Below, piece after piece: positions 1 to 7,981 of a stretch of 28,205 nucleotides of DNA (the first letter of the stretch is position 1; each line of letters starts with the position of its first letter). The stretch is from Verrucomicrobia bacterium UBA3750. Lineage in GTDB: Bacteria > Verrucomicrobiota > Kiritimatiellia > RFP12 > UBA1067. The notes under the pieces are model-generated. The model was not told the origin of the DNA. It saw only the letters and a program-made list of their open reading frames with translations, and searched no databases. A program made the translations under genes and the position numbers. The DNA lies in NCBI GenBank assembly GCA_002371755.1, contig DFGM01000055.1:1-28205 (forward strand), read 5' to 3'.

Positions 1-481
1 CGTCGCCCGGCGTGCCGTCCACGAAGATATGGTCCAGCCCGAAGAGCTTGTACATATCCTGCCGGCCGATGCGCAGATCGAGAAAGCCGTCGAATATCCC
101 CTTGCCTTCGATGTAGAAATTGTCCAGTACCGCCTCGCAAGGCCACTCCTGGTTCTTGTTGCGCTGCACGAGCCCGTAGCGGAATTCGTCGCTGACGCGC
201 GTGTAGATGCGCCAGTTTTCGCCCATCTTCAATTCCATCCAGACGTCCGGGCGGAAGCGGAACTGGTTCTTCGTCTTTCCGCGATAGACGCCCGGTCTGC
301 CGAGGACGCCGCCAGACGCCTGCGGCGCGTTGTGCACTATTTCCTGCCGGATGCGGACGTCCGCGCCGGCGTTGAAGCGTATCGGGCTTGGCGCGTCCAG
401 CGCTTCCGCTTCCTGGGGGATTTCCGCGGCGTATAGCGCAGCCGCGCAAGCTGCCGCCGCCGATGCGATAGCGGTCTTCAT
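1..481 (-). CDS. Outer-membrane porin, alginate-export (AlgE)-like, N-terminal part
   Basis: This is a partial gene running off the left edge; 160 codons are visible. The ATG is complementary to 479-481, with GGAG at 491-494 as ribosome site. The start reads MKTAIASAAAACAAALYAAE, a Sec signal peptide. It is followed by short alternating segments typical of beta strands ('RFNAGADVRIRQEI', 'QFRFRPDVWMELKMGENWRIYTRVSDE') and by 'LDLRIGRQDMYKLFG'. The R-rich strand, then 'RIGRQD', resembles AlgE-type alginate-export porins. The ligand cannot be told from this fragment. It could equally be another outer-membrane barrel of 16-18 strands. Confidence 0.6.
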   Translation of the reverse strand, partial: MKTAIASAAAACAAALYAAEIPQEAEALDAPSPIRFNAGADVRIRQEIVHNAPQASGGVLGRPGVYRGKTKNQFRFRPDVWMELKMGENWRIYTRVSDEFRYGLVQRNKNQEWPCEAVLDNFYIEGKGIFDGFLDLRIGRQDMYKLFGLDHIFVDGTPGD

Positions 482-537
482 TTGTTTTATCTCCATGTTT
501 TGCATTTGGGATGCCGGAATGGGTTTGCCGGGTGGAT

Positions 538-543
538 ATTATA
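538..543 (-). promoter_or_regulatory. Extended -10 promoter for the porin gene
   Basis: The minus strand reads TTGCTATAAT, so a perfect TATAAT at 543-538 is preceded by TGC (extended -10). No good -35 is seen at 16-18 bp. The predicted start of transcription near 531 leaves a leader of about 50 bases before the ATG. It lies back to back with the promoter at 584-599. Confidence 0.6.
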
Positions 544-583
544 GCAAAAAACCGCCAGGCACGCCGCAGGGACGCGGCATGCA

Positions 584-599
584 AAATATGGTATAATAT
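584..599 (+). promoter_or_regulatory. Extended -10 promoter AAATATGGTATAATAT for the 605-8586 operon
   Basis: TATAAT lies at 592-597, preceded by TGG (extended -10). The same 16-mer recurs exactly at 16979-16994 and 25712-25727 on the other strand. The expected transcription start, about 7 bases beyond the -10, falls at 604-605, on the first ATG of the operon. Confidence 0.7.
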
Positions 600-604
600 A
601 TTGC

Positions 605-1414
605 ATGAAGCAGAGCATAGCGTTTGCGGCCATTGCGATGGCGGCTTTGATGGCGTTCGGCGAGAAGCAGCCGCTGGAGCGCTATCAGTCGATTATCGAC
701 AGGATGCCGTTCGGCGTGCCGCCGCCGAACTTCGACCCGACCAAGAGTCCGGATGAAGTAAGCAAAAGCGACTATGCCGCACAAGCGGCGCAGCTTACCG
801 AGGAACAGCAGGCGATACAGAAGAACGTGCAGTTCAGCGTAATCAACCAGGAAAGCGACGGCACTGTGCGCGTGGGATTCAGCGACAAGAGCGAAGCTGG
901 CGCCCCTCGACACTACTACATGGCCGTCGGCGAAGAGAAGAACGGCTGGGTAGTGAAGGCCGCAGATCCGGTGGACAAGACGATGATCATAGAAAAGGAT
1001 GGCGTGGAAGTTGCGCTTTCTCTGGGCGAGAACTCCGGAGGCGGAGACGCGAAAGGCGACAAGGGAGCGGTACAGACGCTTCCCGCAAGAGCCACGGCAG
1101 GTGCAAATCCACGCCAAAACACGCTTATGTCCACACGCGAATCGCGCGGCGGGCGCCGCGCCCGAAGAGAAGCGGAGGCGGCGGAAGAAAGCAAGCGCAA
1201 TGCGGAAAACTTTGCGCGCAACGAAGCGGCGCGCGAAGAGATGAGGCAGCGGATGGAAGAGGCGAGACTGCAGCACGAAGCCGAGAAGGAGGAACAGCGC
1301 ATGCAGCTGCAAGCCATCCAGGAAGAACTGAAGCGCGCCCGAGAAGAACGCGCCCTGCAAAAAGCGCAAGAACAAGAGCAATCTGCATCAGGCGAAAGCG
1401 AGGGAGCAGAATGA
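605..1414 (+). CDS. Exported protein with charged C-terminal coiled coil, unknown function
   Basis: This 269-residue protein has a probable signal peptide (residues 1-18, MKQSIAFAAIAMAALMAFG). Next come a conserved-looking 'RYQSIIDRMPFGVPP' (26-40) and a small domain at about 74-140 with beta-like stretches ('NVQFSVIN', 'GTVRVGFSD', 'HYYMAVGE', 'GWVVKAAD'). A low-complexity hinge leads to a highly charged coiled coil (about 183-258, rich in E, R, A and Q). I do not recognise a named family. The 'RxPFG' segment followed by a small beta domain is reminiscent of GspC/PilP-like inner-membrane linkers, but that is a guess. The ATG follows the -10 by only 7 bases with no ribosome site. The gene overlaps the next by 4 bp. 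Confidence 0.75.
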   Translation: MKQSIAFAAIAMAALMAFGEKQPLERYQSIIDRMPFGVPPPNFDPTKSPDEVSKSDYAAQAAQLTEEQQAIQKNVQFSVINQESDGTVRVGFSDKSEAGAPRHYYMAVGEEKNGWVVKAADPVDKTMIIEKDGVEVALSLGENSGGGDAKGDKGAVQTLPARATAGANPRQNTLMSTRESRGGRRARREAEAAEESKRNAENFARNEAAREEMRQRMEEARLQHEAEKEEQRMQLQAIQEELKRAREERALQKAQEQEQSASGESEGAE

Positions 1415-2262
1415 AGATAGAAAAGACGACGCTGGAAGAGTTTCGCGAAGAACTTCTTGCCACCGGCAAGTATTCCACAAAAGAGACCCATCGTGCAGCT
1501 GAAAGAGCGAAAAAGAGCGCATTGACCACTCTCCGCTTCACACTTGGCGTATCAAAGGTATTCCCTCAATGCGCCATTGCAGAACCGTTCGGCAGGCTCG
1601 ATACCGACAAATGGGCGCACTACTGCTTCTCCACGGTGCAGATTGCCGAAAGGCTCGGCATGAACGTCAATTTCGAAGGTTGGGAAAACCGTGCCGCCTA
1701 CAAAGGCCCGGTAATGTACCTTTGCAACCACATGAGCACGGTAGAGACCATACTGCTGCCGCCGGCGCTGCTCTCGTATGGTCCATTCAACATAGTCGTG
1801 AAGGCGTCACTATCTCATCTGCCGTTTTTGACGAAGGCGGCGGCGCACATGGGGCTCGTGCCGGTGGGGAGGAAATCGCCTCGCGACGACTTGATGACCA
1901 TTCTCAAAACCGGCACGGAACGCATAAAAGCCGGCAACAGCTTCCTCATCTTCCCGCAAGGGAGCCGCGAGAGGGTGTTCAGCCGCAAGCTCTATTCGTC
2001 CATCGGCGCGAAGCTGGCCGAGAAGGCCGGTGTGCCGGTGTGCCCGATTGCAGTGGATACGCGTTGCCAGCCGACGCGCGAGAAAGGCGTTTTAGCGAAG
2101 ATATTCAAGGATTTCGGCACGGTGGACACCGCATACGACATACGCTGCGCCTGCGGCCCCTTGATCGAGTGCGCCAAGGCGCGCGAGATGCACGAAAAGT
2201 CGTTTGACTGGATTGCAGGCAAGCTGGAAGAATGGGGCTTGCCAGTGGAAAGGCAGGGCTGA
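1411..2262 (+). CDS. PlsC-like lysophospholipid acyltransferase
   Basis: This 283-residue protein likely transfers an acyl chain to lysophosphatidate or a related lysolipid at the inner membrane. Residues 106-114 read NHMSTVETI, the HX4D block with Glu (E112) in place of Asp. Residues 181-187 read FPQGSRE, matching block III FPEGTRS but with Gln for Glu. Block II may be 'KASLSHLPF' (131-139), and 'VPVCPIAVDT' is block IV. The first 80 residues form an extra N-terminal extension. The ATGA start overlaps the preceding stop, and dnaB begins one base after its own stop. Family membership is clear; acceptor and donor are not. Confidence 0.85.
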   Translation: MKIEKTTLEEFREELLATGKYSTKETHRAAERAKKSALTTLRFTLGVSKVFPQCAIAEPFGRLDTDKWAHYCFSTVQIAERLGMNVNFEGWENRAAYKGPVMYLCNHMSTVETILLPPALLSYGPFNIVVKASLSHLPFLTKAAAHMGLVPVGRKSPRDDLMTILKTGTERIKAGNSFLIFPQGSRERVFSRKLYSSIGAKLAEKAGVPVCPIAVDTRCQPTREKGVLAKIFKDFGTVDTAYDIRCACGPLIECAKAREMHEKSFDWIAGKLEEWGLPVERQG

Positions 2263-2263
2263 A

Positions 2264-3772
2264 ATGGCCGAAGACGCAACATCCCGCACCCCACCCCACA
2301 GCACGGAAGCCGAACAGGCCGTGCTCGGGTGCATAATAATGGATTCCTCCACCACGGCGGGCGATCGCGTGATGGACCTATGCCTCACGAACGGAATCAC
2401 AGAGGAATCGTTCTTCGATCCTCGCAACAGGGCAGTCTATTCCGCCATGCTCGAGATGAACAGGAACGCGAAACCTCTGGACAATGTTTCGCTGATTGCC
2501 GAACTCAAGCGCACTGGGATGCTCGAAGGGATCGGCGGGGCAGGCTACGTGGAATCTTTGCAGGAGCGAACGCCATTCAGTTCCCACGCCGAATACTATA
2601 TCGGCATTCTCAGGGACAAGCACCTCCGGCGCAAGATGATAGAACGCGCCGCCAAAACCATAGAGAACTGCTACGACGAAAAAGACCACGACGACCCGCA
2701 AGCCGTCTTGGGAGAAGCGGAAAAGAGCTTTCTCGAAATCAGCACGAACCGTTCCGACACAATGGGCTGGAGCGACGCCGTGGAACTATCGTTCAAACGG
2801 CTCGACGCGATGTTCAACAACGACGGCCACACGCTGGAGGGTCTTTCAACCGGCCTTACGCATCTCGACGAGAAGCTGATGGGGCTCAAGAACGGCGAAA
2901 TGATCGTCATAGCGGCGCGCCCGTCGGTGGGCAAGACGTCGCTTGCGATGAATATCGCCGAATCCGTGGCGCTTGGGCGGGACATGAACGACATCCCTGT
3001 GAAGACGGATGGCGGGAAGCGGCACCCGGTGATGATATTCTCTCTGGAAATGCCCGTGGAAGCGCTCACGAAGCGTATGATTGCGGGGCGGGCTCACATA
3101 AACACATGGCGACTCAACCGCAACCTCTGCCCGCGCGCCGAAAAGCAGATGCTTACGAGCAACCTGTTCACCGCATACGGCCAGCTCAAGGACGCCCCCA
3201 TCTATGTGGACGACACGGCCGGTCTGGACATCATGGACTTGAGGGCGCGCGCACGCCGGGCGAAGAAGGCCTACGGCATCGAACTTGTGGTCATCGACTA
3301 CCTCCAGCTTTGCAGATGCAACGAAAAGGCGCGCCAGAGCCGCGTGATCGAAGTGAGCGAAATCTCCCAACAGATAAAAGCGATGGCGAAAGAACTGAAG
3401 ATACCCGTCATCGTCCTTTCGCAGCTTTCGCGCGCCAACGAACAGCGCGGCGACAAACAGGAGAGGCCGAAACTATCCGACCTCAGGGATTCGGGCGCCA
3501 TTGAACAGGATGCCGACGTCGTATTTCTCCTGCGCCGCCCTTCACGCACCCCGACCGACAAGGATTTCGACGACAAAACCCTCGCCATCATAGACGTCGC
3601 CAAAAACCGCAACGGCGAAATCGGCGAAGTGAAAGTGAACTTCTTCGCCGAATACACGCGTTTCGGCGACCGTGAAATAGAGCGCAAGGAAAGCGACAAC
3701 TTCCAGAGCTCGGAAGGCGAACCTGCGCCAATGACGTCCGAGCTTCCCCCGGAGCAGGATCCGCTCCTATAA
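2264..3772 (+). CDS. dnaB: Replicative DNA helicase DnaB
   Basis: This 502-residue protein is the hexameric 5'-3' helicase that unwinds DNA at the replication fork and recruits primase. The N-terminal domain begins 'PPHSTEAEQAVLGCIIMD'. The RecA-like domain has Walker A 'ARPSVGKT' (218-225), Walker B 'LVVIDYLQL' (341-349), 'SQLSR' (386-390), 'DLRDSGAIEQDADVV' (406-420) and the arginine-finger region 'VAKNRNG' (445-451). An upstream in-frame ATG at 2204 lies inside the acyltransferase gene. The ATG at 2264 gives the family-typical N-terminus and follows the preceding stop by one base. Length is slightly above the usual 450-470, with an acidic tail. No intein is seen at the common insertion points. 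Confidence 0.96.
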   Translation: MAEDATSRTPPHSTEAEQAVLGCIIMDSSTTAGDRVMDLCLTNGITEESFFDPRNRAVYSAMLEMNRNAKPLDNVSLIAELKRTGMLEGIGGAGYVESLQERTPFSSHAEYYIGILRDKHLRRKMIERAAKTIENCYDEKDHDDPQAVLGEAEKSFLEISTNRSDTMGWSDAVELSFKRLDAMFNNDGHTLEGLSTGLTHLDEKLMGLKNGEMIVIAARPSVGKTSLAMNIAESVALGRDMNDIPVKTDGGKRHPVMIFSLEMPVEALTKRMIAGRAHINTWRLNRNLCPRAEKQMLTSNLFTAYGQLKDAPIYVDDTAGLDIMDLRARARRAKKAYGIELVVIDYLQLCRCNEKARQSRVIEVSEISQQIKAMAKELKIPVIVLSQLSRANEQRGDKQERPKLSDLRDSGAIEQDADVVFLLRRPSRTPTDKDFDDKTLAIIDVAKNRNGEIGEVKVNFFAEYTRFGDREIERKESDNFQSSEGEPAPMTSELPPEQDPLL

Positions 3773-3796
3773 CAAGGATAGAAAGGTAAGAACGAA

Positions 3797-5107
3797 ATGA
3801 AGATACTTGTGGTTGGTTCCGGCGGGCGCGAGCACGCCATCGCTTGGAGACTTGCAAACGACGAGACGAAGCACGAAATCTACTGCGCACCCGGCAACGC
3901 CGGCACGGACGGCATTGCCGTCAATGTGCCCATTGGCGCCGAGGATATCGCGGGAATCGCAAAGTGGGCGCGCGAAAACAATCCGAATCTCGTGGTGGTC
4001 GGCCCGGAAGCCCCGCTCGTAAAGGGGCTCGTGGACGAACTTGCATCGCTCGGCATCCCGGCGTTCGGCCCTGTAGCGGCAGGCGCGAAGATGGAAGGAA
4101 GCAAGCGTTTCGCAAAAGAGATTATGGCTGCCGCAAACGTCCCCACTGGCATGGCGGAAGTCTACGATGATGCAGCGAAAGCAAAGGCCGCCTTGGACAA
4201 GTTCGGCCTTCCCGTCGTAATCAAGGCGGATGGGCTTGCGGCCGGCAAAGGCGTAGTCGTGGCGGAAACGAAAGAGCAGGCCGAGACGGCAATCGACGAT
4301 ATGCTCGTCGCGAACAAGTTCGGCCCGGCAGGCGCCGAGGTGCTCATCGAAGAGTTTCTCGACGGCGAGGAATGCTCCATCCTGGCCATGACGGATGGCG
4401 AGACCGTGGTGCTTCTTCCGTCCTCCCAGGACCACAAGCGCGTTTTCGACGGCGACAAGGGCCCGAACACGGGCGGCATGGGAGCGTATTCGCCCGCCCC
4501 TGTGGTGGAAGACGCGATGCTCCCTTATATTAAGGATAGGATAGTGAGGCCGGTGGTGGAGGAACTCAAGAAGCGTGGCGTCACTTACCGCGGCATCCTC
4601 TACGCAGGGCTAATGGTCACTCCCGAAGGCGGGAAGATGGCGAAGAGCGGTTCGCGCATCAATGTGGTGGAGTTCAATGCGCGCTTTGGCGACCCCGAGA
4701 CGGAAACTGTCCTTCCTAGACTCGGCGGCGACTTCGCCACCGCCCTTCTCAACACCGCCACGGGCAGGCTCAAGGAAAGCGACATCGTCGTAAAGAGCGA
4801 ATGCGCGGCAACCGTCATCATCGCCTCGGCAGGCTATCCGGGAAGCTACGAAAAGGGAAAGAAGATAACAGGGCTTGAAAAAGCCGCCGCCCTCCCTGGC
4901 ATCGTCTTCCATTGCGGCACGAAAAAGAATGATGCTGGCGAAACCCTCACATCAGGCGGCAGAGTGCTTTCCGCGACAGGGCTCGGCACCACCATGCGCG
5001 AGGCTGTCGACAACGCTTATGCTCTCGTCGCCGCCGTGGATTTTGAAGGCGCATTCCACCGCAAGGACATTGCACATCGTGCATTCGACAGGGAGACGAA
5101 GAGATGA
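3797..5107 (+). CDS. purD: Phosphoribosylamine--glycine ligase
   Basis: This 436-residue enzyme joins glycine to 5-phosphoribosylamine with ATP, the second step of purine synthesis, in the cytosol. It starts 'MKILVVGSGGREHAIAW' and has 'APGNAGT' (31-37) and the conserved 'NLVVVGPEAPLVKG' (64-77). The ATP-grasp loop is 'VIKADGLAAGKGVVV' (141-155). Further blocks are 'EEFLDGEE', 'QDHKRVFDGDKGPNTGGMG' and 'VEFNARFGDPETE'. Length is normal for PurD. A 24-bp gap with purine-rich ribosome sites separates it from dnaB, and it overlaps the HAD gene by 4 bp. Clear assignment. Confidence 0.97.
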   Translation: MKILVVGSGGREHAIAWRLANDETKHEIYCAPGNAGTDGIAVNVPIGAEDIAGIAKWARENNPNLVVVGPEAPLVKGLVDELASLGIPAFGPVAAGAKMEGSKRFAKEIMAAANVPTGMAEVYDDAAKAKAALDKFGLPVVIKADGLAAGKGVVVAETKEQAETAIDDMLVANKFGPAGAEVLIEEFLDGEECSILAMTDGETVVLLPSSQDHKRVFDGDKGPNTGGMGAYSPAPVVEDAMLPYIKDRIVRPVVEELKKRGVTYRGILYAGLMVTPEGGKMAKSGSRINVVEFNARFGDPETETVLPRLGGDFATALLNTATGRLKESDIVVKSECAATVIIASAGYPGSYEKGKKITGLEKAAALPGIVFHCGTKKNDAGETLTSGGRVLSATGLGTTMREAVDNAYALVAAVDFEGAFHRKDIAHRAFDRETKR

Positions 5108-5721
5108 AAAAAGCGGCAGTCTTCGACTTCGGAGGCGTGATGACCACTTCCACCATGCCGACACGCGTAAAGGACGAGGCAGGAATGCTCGGCATACCAT
5201 GGAAAGTCATCGAGGATGGTTTTGCAAAATACCGTCACCCCTACGACGCCGGCAAGATCTCCATGGAAGAGATGTATTCTTCCATGTGGCGCGATGCCGG
5301 ATTGGATGTCGCACCGGAAACGACTTCGCGCATCATCGAGGCCGATCGCGCTTCGTGGCTCTACCGCAACGAGCGCACCCTCGCGTGGATGCGTTCGCTC
5401 AAGGCGGATGGGCACGCTATCGGAATACTCACCAACATGGCGCCTGACTTCGCCCCGCTCTTCAAGGAACATTTTGCCGACTTCATCGAGCTTGCGGACG
5501 CCATGGTCATATCAGGGCTTGAGCTCATGCACAAGCCGGAAAGACGCATATACGACCTCCTCTACAGCCGTCTCAACGCCGTAAAACCCTGCCCTCCCGG
5601 CAATCTCGTCTTCTTTGACGATGTAGCCGAGAACTGCGAAGGCGCCCGTGCCGCAGGCTGGCTCGCAATCCAATTCAAATCCAACGACCAGGTCGAGCGC
5701 GAATTCGCGCAACTGACATGA
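5104..5721 (+). CDS. HAD-superfamily hydrolase, subfamily IA
   Basis: This 205-residue protein is predicted to remove phosphate or cleave a related bond in a small molecule, through an aspartyl intermediate. Motif I is 'VFDFGGV' (6-12), with nucleophile D8. The usual general acid at +2 is Gly (G10), as in soluble epoxide hydrolase-like HADs. Motif II is 'GILTNM', motif III is the Lys in 'HKPERRIYDLL', and motif IV is 'VFFDDVAENCEGARAAGW'. A helical cap lies between motifs I and II. It is translationally coupled on both sides (ATGA). The Gly at +2 makes ordinary phosphatase activity uncertain. The substrate is unknown. Confidence 0.85.
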   Translation: MKKAAVFDFGGVMTTSTMPTRVKDEAGMLGIPWKVIEDGFAKYRHPYDAGKISMEEMYSSMWRDAGLDVAPETTSRIIEADRASWLYRNERTLAWMRSLKADGHAIGILTNMAPDFAPLFKEHFADFIELADAMVISGLELMHKPERRIYDLLYSRLNAVKPCPPGNLVFFDDVAENCEGARAAGWLAIQFKSNDQVEREFAQLT

Positions 5722-7061
5722 GTTTCTTCAAGGCATACGATATGCGCGGCACGTTCGGCGTCGATTTCGATGCCGCCAAGGTCTACCGCATCGGCCGTGC
5801 CCTTCCGCAAGTAGTCCCGGGCCGCAAGTGGCTCGTTGGCATGGATTGCCGCCTCACTGGAGAAGCAGTGAAAGCCGCACTCGTCAAGGGGCTGGCGGAT
5901 TCCGGCATGGACGTCACCGACATCGGACTTTGCACCACGCCAATGATCTACTTCTTCACGGCGCGCGACGGCTACGACGGCTCCGTGATGGTGACAGCCT
6001 CTCACAACCCTCCCGCCGACAACGGGCTCAAAGTATCGAAGCGCGATGCATTGCCTGTAGGCTATGCCGACGGACTCGACAAGGTGGAAAAGCTTGTGGC
6101 GGCCGGGGAGTGCGGCCCTGCCGTTCCTGGCGGCAGGGTCACGAAACAGGATGGTCGCCTCGCCGAATATCTCGCATGGCAGAAAAAAGCCACGCCGCGC
6201 GACGCATACGCTTCGCTCAAGATCGCCGTGGATTGTTCGTGCGGAATGGCATCGCTTTTCGCGGAAGAGATGTTCCCGGGCGCAATGCTTCTCAATGCCG
6301 GGATGGACGGCTCCTTCAAGGCGCACTCCCCCAACCCCCTTCTTCCCGAAGCCCGCATCCAGCTCGCCAAGGCAGTGCGCGAAAACGCTCTTGATTTGGG
6401 AGTCATATTCGATGGCGATGCCGACAGGGCGATGTTCGTGAACGAACGAGGCGAGTTCGTGCAGCCCGACTACCTCATACCCGTGGTCGCATCCGCAAGC
6501 GGCGTCAGGCCGGGCGAGAAGGTTATACATGACGTCCGCACCTCGCGCGGCGCCACGGAAGCGCTCAAGGAAATGGGCGTCGTCCCGGTGATGGTACCAG
6601 TCGGCCACGCGTTCGCCAAGCCCATTCTGCGCTCTACAGGCGCCATATGCGGAGGCGAATTGGCCGGGCACTACTACTTCAGGGAGTTCTCGGCTTGCGA
6701 TTCGGGTCTCCTCGCCGCCACGCGCATACTCGCTCAAGCAGCAAAAGCCAAGGCGAACGGCCTCACTTTCTCCGAAATGATGCGGCCAATCCTCTCCAGA
6801 TACGCCAACTCCGGCGAAATCAACTTCCGCACCGAGGACAAGGCAGCCGCAATCACGCGCGCACTTGAAGCTGCCAAAACGTTCCTCCCGGCCGATTTCA
6901 CACTCTCCCGCATGGACGGCATCAGAATCGATTGCGAAGACGGATGGTTCAACATAAGACAATCCAACACCGAACCGTACCTGCGGCTCATTGCGGAATG
7001 CAGGGACAAGACGAAACTCGAAAACTGGCTCGGCGTTCTCAAGAAGGCAATCGAAGGATGA
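5718..7061 (+). CDS. Phosphomannomutase/phosphoglucomutase
   Basis: This 447-residue member of the alpha-D-phosphohexomutase family interconverts hexose 6- and 1-phosphates for sugar-nucleotide synthesis. The catalytic serine loop 'TASHNP' has phosphoserine S95. The Mg-binding loop is 'DGDADR' (232-237), the sugar-recognition loop 'GELAGH' (313-318) and the C-terminal phosphate-binding stretch 'RQSNTEPYLRL'. The short N-terminus 'FKAYDMRG' is the AlgC/ManB type. It is coupled by 4-bp overlaps to the HAD gene before it and the PHP gene after it. Whether mannose or glucose phosphate is preferred cannot be read from the sequence. Confidence 0.92.
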   Translation: MSFFKAYDMRGTFGVDFDAAKVYRIGRALPQVVPGRKWLVGMDCRLTGEAVKAALVKGLADSGMDVTDIGLCTTPMIYFFTARDGYDGSVMVTASHNPPADNGLKVSKRDALPVGYADGLDKVEKLVAAGECGPAVPGGRVTKQDGRLAEYLAWQKKATPRDAYASLKIAVDCSCGMASLFAEEMFPGAMLLNAGMDGSFKAHSPNPLLPEARIQLAKAVRENALDLGVIFDGDADRAMFVNERGEFVQPDYLIPVVASASGVRPGEKVIHDVRTSRGATEALKEMGVVPVMVPVGHAFAKPILRSTGAICGGELAGHYYFREFSACDSGLLAATRILAQAAKAKANGLTFSEMMRPILSRYANSGEINFRTEDKAAAITRALEAAKTFLPADFTLSRMDGIRIDCEDGWFNIRQSNTEPYLRLIAECRDKTKLENWLGVLKKAIEG

Positions 7062-7981
7062 AAGTAGACTTCCACGTCCATTCCACCGCGAGCGACGGCA
7101 CCGTGACGCCGGAACGGCTCGCCTTGCGCGCCATGGTGGGCGGTTTCAGGGCAATTGCAATATCCGACCACGACAACTGTGACGGCACCGACGCTTTCGT
7201 CTCGGCCAGATACGACCCTGCCGAAGCGGAAAGTCTCCTCGCCACCCGTCAAAAGCCTTACCCAAAGCCAAATCCCGCCGTCCCGCGCATCAAAGGCATT
7301 GAACTGAGCATCGAACCCGGCGTCGGATATGGAAAGTTCCACCTCCTCGGTCTCGGAATAGACCCGGAGAACTCCAAGCTCAAAGCACTTCTAAAGCGCA
7401 TTCTGGAAGGACGCAACGGCAGGAACGACCGCATAATCGAGAACTTCGAGCGTCTTGGCATCCATATCCCCAAAGACGATATAAAGGAATATGCGCACGG
7501 CGAGGTGTTGGCCCGCCCCCATTTTGCCAATTGGCTGGTCAAGCACGGCTATTCGGATGATATTGCCAGCGCCTTCGCCAAATATCTGCTCCCGGAATCG
7601 CCTGCCGAAACCCGCGCCTACGAAGAACGCTGGCATCCGCCCCAGGAGGAAGCTTTCGATGCCATCCATTCCGCGGGCGGCATATGCGTGATGGCGCACC
7701 CGAAGTATTGGCGCATCGATTGGCGCGACGCGGGGCCGGACCCGGATGTCGCGGCGAAAGAACTTTCCCGCCTCAAGGAAATCGGCTTGGACGGAATGGA
7801 AGCGATGTACCAGGCGAACAAGACGCACGAAAACATCGCCTGGTCCATGCTTGCCGACAGGGTCGGCCTCCTCAAATCGGCCGGTTCCGATTACCACGGC
7901 TCCAACAAGCCGAACATACGTCTTGGGATGGATGTGGAAGAATTCTTTATCGCTCCCCTTCTCGAAAGGCTCGGAATATGA
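7058..7981 (+). CDS. PHP-domain phosphoesterase (RNase AM/TrpH-like)
   Basis: This 307-residue metal-dependent phosphoesterase starts 'MKVDFHVHSTASDGT' (HxH at 6-8). It then has 'ISDHDN', 'KGIELSIE', 'VMAHPKYW' and 'SDYHGSN', supplying the metal-binding His, Asp and Glu residues of PHP enzymes. The closest characterised relatives are YciV/RNase AM-type nucleases and 3',5'-bisnucleoside phosphatases, so the substrate may be RNA ends or a nucleotide. A reading frame extends upstream to 6932, but the ATG at 7058 overlaps the previous stop and gives the canonical PHP start. The gene shares an ATGA with the radical SAM gene. Confidence 0.88.
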   Translation: MKVDFHVHSTASDGTVTPERLALRAMVGGFRAIAISDHDNCDGTDAFVSARYDPAEAESLLATRQKPYPKPNPAVPRIKGIELSIEPGVGYGKFHLLGLGIDPENSKLKALLKRILEGRNGRNDRIIENFERLGIHIPKDDIKEYAHGEVLARPHFANWLVKHGYSDDIASAFAKYLLPESPAETRAYEERWHPPQEEAFDAIHSAGGICVMAHPKYWRIDWRDAGPDPDVAAKELSRLKEIGLDGMEAMYQANKTHENIAWSMLADRVGLLKSAGSDYHGSNKPNIRLGMDVEEFFIAPLLERLGI

